Assembly: GCA_035714005.1 (NCBI GenBank)
Contig: DASTMQ010000224.1
Coordinates: 1 to 21,326 of the forward strand
From: AWTP1-13 sp035714005
GTDB lineage: Bacteria; Pseudomonadota; Alphaproteobacteria; Rhizobiales; Hyphomicrobiaceae
Reading direction: 5' to 3'
Length of the DNA: 21,326 bases
Shown here: one piece after another, positions 16,405 through 21,326 of the stretch
Layout of the letters: each line of letters opens with the position of its first letter
Numbering within the stretch: the stretch's first letter is position 1
Notes under the pieces: model-generated
What the model saw: the letters and a program-made list of their open reading frames with translations, nothing else
Databases searched by the model: none
Told to the model about the DNA's origin: nothing
Made by a program: the position numbers and the translations under genes

Positions 16405-16682
16405 AACGCGACGGCAGCCTCGTTCTTCGCCACGGCGGCGCGCTGCAGATCGGCAGCGAGGGCAAACAGCGGTGAGCCGACGTCGACGCGGTCGCCTTCG
16501 CGCACTGACAAGCTTTCAGCCGACCCGCTTCCTCGCGGCTGGCGAAGATGAGCTCGGCCTCGACCCAGCCCTGAAATTCCAGCTCCGGCCGCTCACGACC
16601 CCGAGTACTGGAAGGCGACGAGGGCGAGGCCGATCACGGCGAGGCCCGTCACGGCAAACATGCCCGAGCGCTGCACGGTCAT
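16405..16682 (-). pseudogene. HlyD-type membrane-fusion protein, N-terminal remnant (YbhG-like)
   Basis: ATG 16682 overlaps the tetR stop by ATGA, the normal coupling in this operon type. The fragment begins with a signal anchor (MFAVTGLAVIGLALVAFQYSG). The frame then shifts at about 16595-16610 into ELEFQGWVEAELIFASREEAGRL and shifts again near 16515 into SVREGDRVDVGSPLFALAAD, all recognisable HlyD/YbhG sequence (barrel-sandwich hybrid start). At about residue 60-70 it joins directly to the permease tail. Two frameshifts plus a large deletion make it a pseudogene. Confidence 0.75.
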
Positions 16683-17124
16683 GGCACCCCCTTTGCGGTG
16701 CCAGCGGTGAGCAGTTCGCGGTGCGCATCCAACAGCCCGGCAACGTCGAGCGGCTCGATCTTGGAAAACAGGCCATCCCAGATGACGGCCAGCAGCAATG
16801 GTGCAACGATGAGCTGGGGAAAGCGTGCCGCCGCATCGCTTGAAAACTCCCCGCGCGCCACCGCCTCGCTCGCAATGGTGCGCATCAGCCGCGGCGACCC
16901 GTTCCATGAGTCACGGCGCCGCGCACCAATTCCTCAAACAGGGCCTCCTCCTTGTCCTTGAAGTAAAGGTAGAGCGTGCCCTTGGCGACGCCGGCCCGCG
17001 CGGCGACGTCGTCGAGCCGCGCCGCCTCGTAGCCCTGGGCGGCAAACACCGTCAGGGCGGCATCGAGAATGGCCTGTCGGCGCGCCTCCACCTGCGGGCG
17101 GCGGCCCTCGCCGCCGGCAGGCAC
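16679..17124 (-). pseudogene. TetR-family regulator, frameshifted and internally deleted (CecR-like)
   Basis: From GTG 17124 the minus strand reads a complete TetR DNA-binding domain (EARRQAILDAALTVFAAQGY, DVAARAGVAKGTLYLYFKDK), then hits a stop at 16885. The C-terminal part is found in a different frame just downstream (EAVARGEFSSDAAARFPQL, IWDGLFSKIEPLDV) ending at 16679. Together about 140 residues are left where the family has about 200, so roughly 60 codons of the ligand-binding domain are missing. Further upstream, a TetR-like N-terminal tail in another frame (ALAERSRKARAAGAGEADEA, up to ~17236) suggests another frameshift in a GC-repeat near 17145. A 79-residue DNA-binding peptide could still be made. 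Confidence 0.8.
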
Positions 17125-17444
17125 CGCACGCGGGTAGGCGCGCGCGCCTCACCCCGGCGCCTGCCGCCTCGTCGGCCTCACCGGCCCCTGCCGCGCGCGC
17201 CTTGCGCGACCGCTCCGCCAGGGCTGTTGCTCCCAAGGCGACCGAATATGACTGATCCGTCAGTCATGAATTGTAGCAACGGACGGCGACACAAGGCCTC
17301 GTTCACGTGCTTGTGATGGCGCGAGGGGGCAAGCGGCGCCACTAATTGAGGGCCGTCTCAATGTGGCCTTAATCGGGAGCGGCCCTAGGGAACTAACAAG
17401 CTTGTTTTTCAAAGCGTGGGAAGGCGTTGGAGCGGGATGTTGTC
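17125..17444. other. Divergent region between tetR remnant and histidine kinase gene
   Basis: 320 bp holding the frameshifted extension of the tetR remnant (to ~17236), the TetR-type operator (17248-17267) and a perfect 12-bp palindrome AACAAGCTTGTT (17395-17406) 38 bp before the kinase start. No clear -10/-35 elements were seen. No additional gene. Confidence 0.5.
17248..17267. promoter_or_regulatory. Palindromic TetR-type operator
   Basis: ATGACTGA (17248-17255) and TCAGTCAT (17260-17267) are perfect 8-bp inverted arms around TCCG. Spacing and position upstream of tetR are as expected for an autoregulatory TetR-family operator. The site lies between the divergent tetR remnant and the histidine kinase gene. 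Confidence 0.7.
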
Positions 17445-18482
17445 ATGGTGCGGAAGATCGGGGAAATTCGCGGCTGGCCGGTGTCGGTCCGCCTCGCGCT
17501 TGCTGGAGCGGCGCTGTTTGCCACCTTTCTCTTTCAAATTCCCCTGGAACGGGAGGTACCGGGCGAGCCGTTCCTGCTGTTTTTCCTGATCGTGATCGGC
17601 GCCACCTTGGCCTTCGGCAGGGGCGTGGGCCTGATCGCCGTGGGCCTCAGCGCCCTGCTGTCGGTGTTCTTTTTCGAGCCGTTCGGGTCGATCGCAATTC
17701 GGCACGCCGGCGACGTCATCAAGATCGAGCTCTACGCCGTGCTGGCCGGTGGCTGCGTGATCGGCTTTGCCTCGCTCGCCGACGCGCTGATCGCCGCCAA
17801 CGAAAAAACCAAGGTCCTGGAACAATCGGACCACAACAAGTCGATCCTGCTGCGCGAATTGGCGCACGGCGTCGCCAACAATTTTGCCTCCATCGCGGCT
17901 CTGATCAGCATCAAGTCCGCTTCCGTGAGCGACAGCAACGCCAAATCGGTGTTGGATGATGCCATTGAACAGGTCACCGTGATGGCGCGTGTGCATCGGC
18001 GGCTGCGCGCCGATGGACGCGGCGTCCTGCTCGACAGCGAAACCTTCATGCGCGAGTTGTGCGATGACCTCAAGGCCTCGGCGGCGCGCGGGCGGCCGCT
18101 GTCGATCGAGTGCCAGGCGAACAGTCGAGCCTTGTCGATGGAGCAGGCCGTGCTTTTGGGCCTGATCGTCAACGAGCTGGTCACCAATGCCATCAAGCAC
18201 GCCTTTCCCGACGGCCGCCTGGGCCACATTCGCGTTGGCTTTGAAGCGATCGGCAACCTGGCTCACCTTGCCGTGGAGGATGACGGTGTCGGTTTGGTGG
18301 GCGGCACGCAAGCCGCGCCCGGAATGGGACAGGAACTCGTGCGCGGTCTGACGCATCAGCTGGGCGGCGATCTTAAGGTGCAATCCTCAAACACCGGCAC
18401 GTCGTTTCGCCTGTCGATTCCCTGCGACGCCCAAACGCCATGCGCCTCAGCCCCGGAACCGTCGGCCAGGCTGCTGCACTGA
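17445..18482 (+). CDS. Membrane sensor histidine kinase, DUF4118 + HisKA_2 type
   Basis: A 345-residue inner-membrane kinase. An N-terminal region of about three hydrophobic segments (~14-118) resembles the DUF4118 KdpD-like domain (EPFLLFFLIVIGATLAFGRG, ALLSVFFFEPFGS) and has no large periplasmic sensor. The phospho-acceptor box is ILLRELAHGVANNFASIAAL with His141; the family consensus is H-R-x-K-N-N, so Arg and Lys are replaced. The N-box is NELVTNAIKHAFPDG (Asn243, Asn248) and the G-box VEDDGVGL (Asp279), so ATP binding looks intact. No response regulator lies next to it. ATG 17445 was chosen; an in-frame TTG at 17427 would add six residues. The 3' end converges with the phosphatase gene. 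Confidence 0.88.
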   Translation: MVRKIGEIRGWPVSVRLALAGAALFATFLFQIPLEREVPGEPFLLFFLIVIGATLAFGRGVGLIAVGLSALLSVFFFEPFGSIAIRHAGDVIKIELYAVLAGGCVIGFASLADALIAANEKTKVLEQSDHNKSILLRELAHGVANNFASIAALISIKSASVSDSNAKSVLDDAIEQVTVMARVHRRLRADGRGVLLDSETFMRELCDDLKASAARGRPLSIECQANSRALSMEQAVLLGLIVNELVTNAIKHAFPDGRLGHIRVGFEAIGNLAHLAVEDDGVGLVGGTQAAPGMGQELVRGLTHQLGGDLKVQSSNTGTSFRLSIPCDAQTPCASAPEPSARLLH

Positions 18483-18593
18483 AGCGATGGGGACGAGACG
18501 CTGAAGGAGGCCGGTGGCACGGGCGGCGGGGCCGCGTGCTTGCGCGCGCGCCGTGAGATCCCCGCTGCCAGGCTCGCGCACGATCGTCGCCGC

Positions 18594-19277
18594 TCAAGCC
18601 TTGTCCAGGCCAACCGGATTTTGCTCGAGCCGTTCGGCGGCGGCCGCGCGAGACCAGGGTCGGTGATTGACCGCACCCACCCGCCACAACCCGGTGATGC
18701 CCGGTGGATGCAAATAGTCGAGGCGCGTGATCGAGCAGTTGTCGATTGTAAAGCTGAGCGCGGTCTGCGGCGGCACCCCCAGCGCCAGCGCCAGCGCCGC
18801 CCGAATGGTGCCGCCGTGCGTTACCGCGACAATGTCGCGGCCGCGATAGTCGGCCGTCGCGCCCTCGATCGCCGGCACGACGCGCGCAACGAGATCGGTG
18901 AAGCTTTCCCCGCCGACGGGCCGCTCCTCCGCCGGCGCAAACCACAGGGTATGGGTGCCGACCTTGCGCGCCGCATAAAAGGCCTTGCGCTCCTGCCCCT
19001 GCCACTCGCCCAAATGCTGTTCGGCCAAGGCCGGCACCTCGACCGGCTTGATGCCGGCAAAGCGGTTGGGTGCCGCCGCCAGGATCGCCGCGGCGGTCTG
19101 TTTGGTGCGCATGAGGTTGCTGGTCAACCAGACCGCCTGGCGCGGCAACTCGCGCGCAAGAATGCCGAATATCTCCGCATCGGAGCAGTCACAGGCCAAA
19201 TCGCGCTGGCCATAGATAAGACCGCCATCGGGCACGGGCGCGTGCCGGATCCACCACCATCGCGTCTGCTCCGACAT
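18594..19277 (-). CDS. Histidine phosphatase family protein (phosphoglycerate-mutase-like)
   Basis: A 227-residue cytoplasmic enzyme of the histidine phosphatase clan. The phospho-acceptor motif is Arg11-His12-Ala (RHA; RHG in most members). Arg57 (SNLMRTKQTA), Glu124 (GGES) and His154 (THGG) complete the catalytic pocket. The substrate is unknown: small phosphomonoesters, as in CobC/GpmB-like proteins, are possible. ATG 19277 follows the stop of the quinone oxidoreductase gene by five bases; an alternative TTG at 19286 would overlap that stop. The two genes clearly form an operon. Confidence 0.9.
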   Translation of the reverse strand: MSEQTRWWWIRHAPVPDGGLIYGQRDLACDCSDAEIFGILARELPRQAVWLTSNLMRTKQTAAAILAAAPNRFAGIKPVEVPALAEQHLGEWQGQERKAFYAARKVGTHTLWFAPAEERPVGGESFTDLVARVVPAIEGATADYRGRDIVAVTHGGTIRAALALALGVPPQTALSFTIDNCSITRLDYLHPPGITGLWRVGAVNHRPWSRAAAAERLEQNPVGLDKA

Positions 19278-19282
19278 GGCGC

Positions 19283-20281
19283 TCAATCCATCGTCACGAC
19301 GATTTTGCCCATGGCCTGGCGTTGCGCCAGCCGGGCAATGGCCTCGCCGGCACGCGCCAGCGGATAGCGCTCGGAAATCGTGGGTTTGATGGCCCCCTTG
19401 GCATAAAGCTGCAGCAACTCGGCAATATTGCCGGCGTTGGCCTCCGGATCGCGCCGCGCAAAGCCGCCCCAGAAGACGCCGACGATCTGGCAGGACTTCA
19501 GAAGCGTCAAATTGAGGGGCAGGCGGGCGATGCCGGCGGGAAAACCGACCACCAAGAAACGCCCCTCCCAGGCGATGGCGCGCAGCGCCGCCTCGGAGTA
19601 ATCGCCGCCCACCGGGTCATAGATGACGTCGGCACCGTTCGGGCCGCACGCCCCCTTGAACAGGTCCGACAAGGCCTTGGTGCCAGCCTTGTCGAACGGT
19701 CCCGGCGGATAGACCACCCCGCCGTCGGCGCCGCGCTCGCGGGCGAGCGCCACCTTGTCCTCGGAGGAGGCCGCGGCAATGACGCGCGCGCCGAAGGCTT
19801 TGCCGAGCTCGACCGCCGATAGGCCGACGCCGCCGGCGGCCCCAAGCACAAGCAATGTCTCGCCGGGTTTGATGCTGGCCCGATCCTTGAGGGCATGGAT
19901 CGAGGTGCCATAGGTCAAGATGAGCGCGCTGGCGATGTCGAAGGGCATCGTGGCCGGCATGGCGATGCAATTGGCTTCCGCGATCACAAGCTTGTCGGCC
20001 ATGCCGCCATGACCACACGAGCCGATCACGCGGTCGCCGGGTTTCAGCCGTTCCACCCCCGGTCCAACAGCGGCGACCACACCTGCGACCTCCCCCCCCG
20101 GTGCGAACGGACGCGGTGGCTTGAATTGATAGCGATCCTCGATGATGAGCAGGTCGGGGAAGTTGACGCCACAGGCCTTGACGGCCAGCAGCACCTCGCC
20201 TGCCCCCGGCGTCGGATCGGGCATCTCCTCCAGCACCAGCGTCTGTGGCCCGCCGACGCTCTTGCTCAACATCGCCTTCAT
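19283..20281 (-). CDS. NADPH:quinone oxidoreductase family protein (MDR superfamily)
   Basis: A 332-residue zinc-independent medium-chain reductase of the quinone oxidoreductase branch; it probably reduces quinones or enones with NADPH. ATG 20281 starts MKAMLSKSVGGPQTL, the usual family beginning, with GGAG ten bases upstream. The substrate domain carries VKACGVNFPDLLIIEDRYQ and PFAPGGEVAGVV; the Rossmann domain carries LVLGAAGGVGLSAVELGKAFGA (~144-165); the C-terminus ends YPLARAGEAIARLAQRQAMGKIVV. No structural zinc Cys cluster is present. It is the first gene of the operon with the histidine phosphatase. Confidence 0.93.
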   Translation of the reverse strand: MKAMLSKSVGGPQTLVLEEMPDPTPGAGEVLLAVKACGVNFPDLLIIEDRYQFKPPRPFAPGGEVAGVVAAVGPGVERLKPGDRVIGSCGHGGMADKLVIAEANCIAMPATMPFDIASALILTYGTSIHALKDRASIKPGETLLVLGAAGGVGLSAVELGKAFGARVIAAASSEDKVALARERGADGGVVYPPGPFDKAGTKALSDLFKGACGPNGADVIYDPVGGDYSEAALRAIAWEGRFLVVGFPAGIARLPLNLTLLKSCQIVGVFWGGFARRDPEANAGNIAELLQLYAKGAIKPTISERYPLARAGEAIARLAQRQAMGKIVVTMD

Positions 20282-20667
20282 CGCTCGCAAACTCCAGCAA
20301 ACCGCAACCAAATCGCAGCCGGCCTCAGTTACCAGAAGACGTGCGCCGGCGTCGATGCCGTGAATCGGTCTTGTTTGTGCGTCATGGCAGCCTTGCTCGG
20401 AACGGCGGCCCACAATGGTCCTCGCGCAACGCGGGCTGAGCCACGGGGCTCGCTGGCCCAAAGCGCGGAGACGCGGCCGGCCCAATCCTGCGAAACTTCG
20501 CCCGCCCAACGCGAAAAGCGAGGCGGCGCGGGGGGCCAAACCAGATGCCGGCGCGAGGCGCGCGCCCAACCAGGATTAAGGGCGCGCGGCGTCCCAAGAA
20601 TGAGAGCACCCGAAGCAAGGCATCGGCGAGCTCGGTCGGGAAGGGCCAAATCTACCGGAAGGGCCAA
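20282..20667. other. Divergent intergenic region with short repeats
   Basis: 386 bp between the quinone oxidoreductase gene (-) and the small exported protein gene (+). Very GC-rich from about 20400 on, with repeated CGGCCC/GCCCAA words; open frames across it are low-complexity. The right end is the first part of an 18-bp tandem repeat. Confidence 0.45.
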
Positions 20668-20694
20668 ATGCGTCGGAAAGGCCAAATCTATCAA
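20641..20694 (+). repeat. Three tandem 18-bp repeats around a start codon
   Basis: Units at 20641-20658, 20659-20676 and 20677-20694 share AARGGCCAAATSYRYCRR; units 1 and 2 match over their first eleven bases. Each carries the purine-rich GGAAGG/GGAAAG word at its junction. In unit 2 the core reads CCAAATG and supplies the start codon (20668) of the next gene. Confidence 0.85.
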
Positions 20695-21114
20695 TTGTTG
20701 TGGGCCCTGGCGCTTTCGCTCCTGTGCGGCGGCGCGCCAACCCCGTTGGCCGCCGCGGGCGGCAACGCCTCGGCGCCCGCGGTGCCGGCCGCTGGTTGGG
20801 CCGGCCCGTCCTTGCTTTCGCCCGGGGCAGCGGCGTGGCGGGCCGGTCCAAGGCTCGCCGAAAATAGCGCGGGCAAGCGCGCCGTCCCCCAAACTGGGAA
20901 AGATCGCGCCCGCCCGGCGCCGGCGGCCGGGGCGCCGCGAGCGGCGGGACAGGACGGACTGTGGGACGCCGGCACCCACATGAGCAAGCGGGACTGGTCG
21001 CGGACCTGCCGCAGGATCGAGAACAGGCTTGAAAACCTGCAAGTCGAAAGCCTGGATGTCGATCGCAGCACGCCAAGGACGCGCAAGAGGGGCCGATCGC
21101 CGGACGCCGGCTAG
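20668..21114 (+). CDS. Exported protein of unknown function, 148 aa
   Basis: From ATG 20668 (GGAAGG about five bases upstream) the protein has a basic start, a signal-peptide core (YQLLWALALSLLCGG) and a likely cleavage after PTPLAAA. A Pro/Ala/Gly-rich low-complexity middle follows (~30-100) and then a more ordered C-terminal segment (GLWDAGTHMSKRDWSRTCRR followed by IENRLENLQ) and a basic tail. I do not recognise a family. The signal peptide plus ribosome binding site make it a likely gene; the compositional bias of the middle lowers certainty. Confidence 0.55.
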   Translation: MRRKGQIYQLLWALALSLLCGGAPTPLAAAGGNASAPAVPAAGWAGPSLLSPGAAAWRAGPRLAENSAGKRAVPQTGKDRARPAPAAGAPRAAGQDGLWDAGTHMSKRDWSRTCRRIENRLENLQVESLDVDRSTPRTRKRGRSPDAG

Positions 21115-21191
21115 GGCGGGGCGTGCGGTGGGCGACGCGTTAGGGCCCAAGGCGCGCGAGCCCTGTCCCACGACCCCGGCGAGGCAGCGAC

Positions 21192-21326
21192 GTGATCGAT
21201 GCCCTTGACCATGTGACCATCGCCCTCCCCTCGGTGCCCGACGGGGCTCGAGCCTACGCGACCTTGCTTGGCCGCAGCGCAAGCAACGGTGACGGCGGCG
21301 CCTTCATTCAGCTCTCGAACGTGCGC
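21192..21326 (+). CDS. VOC (glyoxalase-like) family protein, N-terminal fragment at window edge
   Basis: GTG 21192, with GAGG seven bases upstream (21181-21184), opens a frame to the right edge (45 codons). It begins IDALDHVTIALPSVPDGARAY, where LDHVTIAL is the usual first strand and metal-ligand His of vicinal-oxygen-chelate proteins. The substrate class (methylmalonyl-CoA epimerase-like or dioxygenase-like) cannot be judged from this part. Confidence 0.72.
   Translation, partial: MIDALDHVTIALPSVPDGARAYATLLGRSASNGDGGAFIQLSNVR

Noticed and set aside
17390..17420. GGAAC upstream of the kinase as an EcfG-type stress promoter
   Set aside because: The nearest CGT-like -10 lies about 21 bases away, longer than the usual 16-18, so the match is not convincing.
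20329..21282. A 317-codon minus-strand open frame over the exported-protein gene
   Set aside because: Very Arg/Pro/Ala-rich with no motif; the sense frame has a signal peptide and a ribosome binding site.

Overview
The window is GC-rich chromosomal DNA with alphaproteobacterial character. The indicators are a two-domain cold-shock protein followed by a DUF192 gene, an L,D-transpeptidase with an extra C-terminal lobe, a PAS-GGDEF-EAL protein, a HisKA_2-type kinase and a DUF900 hydrolase. An affinity to Hyphomicrobiales (Bradyrhizobium/Xanthobacteraceae-like) is an inference from protein style, not from a database search. No tRNA, rRNA, CRISPR array or phage module was seen.

Layout: 1-1261 (-) is the N-terminal part of an IS1634-type transposase that runs off the left edge and is followed by about 840 bp with no convincing gene. 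2106-3611 (+) is a secreted L,D-transpeptidase. 3717-5252 (-) holds an alpha/beta hydrolase and, upstream of it, a protein of unknown function. 5575-7128 (+) holds an Ldh-family oxidoreductase and a pyridoxamine-phosphate-oxidase-like protein. 7209-8340 has three small uncharacterised genes, two of them membrane proteins. 8568-11139 (+) has an exported DUF900 hydrolase and a CBS-pair protein. 11201-11302 is a 15-bp minisatellite. 11467-12586 (-) is the cold-shock/DUF192 gene pair with a long, relatively AT-rich leader. 13138-16268 (+) holds glyoxalase I and a two-TM cyclic-di-GMP enzyme. 16277-17236 (-) is a broken tetR-hlyD-ABC permease operon. 17445-18482 (+) is a membrane histidine kinase. 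18594-20281 (-) is a histidine phosphatase with a quinone oxidoreductase. 20668-21114 (+) is a small exported protein of unknown function, and a VOC-family gene starts at 21192 and runs off the right edge.

Most genes are single housekeeping or signalling units. Themes are envelope work (transpeptidase, exported hydrolase, small membrane proteins), detoxification and redox (glyoxalase I, quinone oxidoreductase, Ldh-like enzyme, PPOX-like protein, second VOC protein) and signalling (GGDEF-EAL, histidine kinase, CBS).

The strongest unexpected observation is the scar of a drug-efflux operon of the CecR-YbhGFSR type. A frameshifted and internally deleted tetR, the first ~60 codons of hlyD and the last ~40 codons of an ABC-2 permease are compressed into under 1 kb, while a perfect palindromic TetR-type operator survives upstream. 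I found no convincing new multi-gene system. The less explained items are the small-gene cluster at 7.2-8.3 kb, the repeats at 11.2-11.5 kb and 20.64 kb, and the structured leader at 12.6-12.8 kb.
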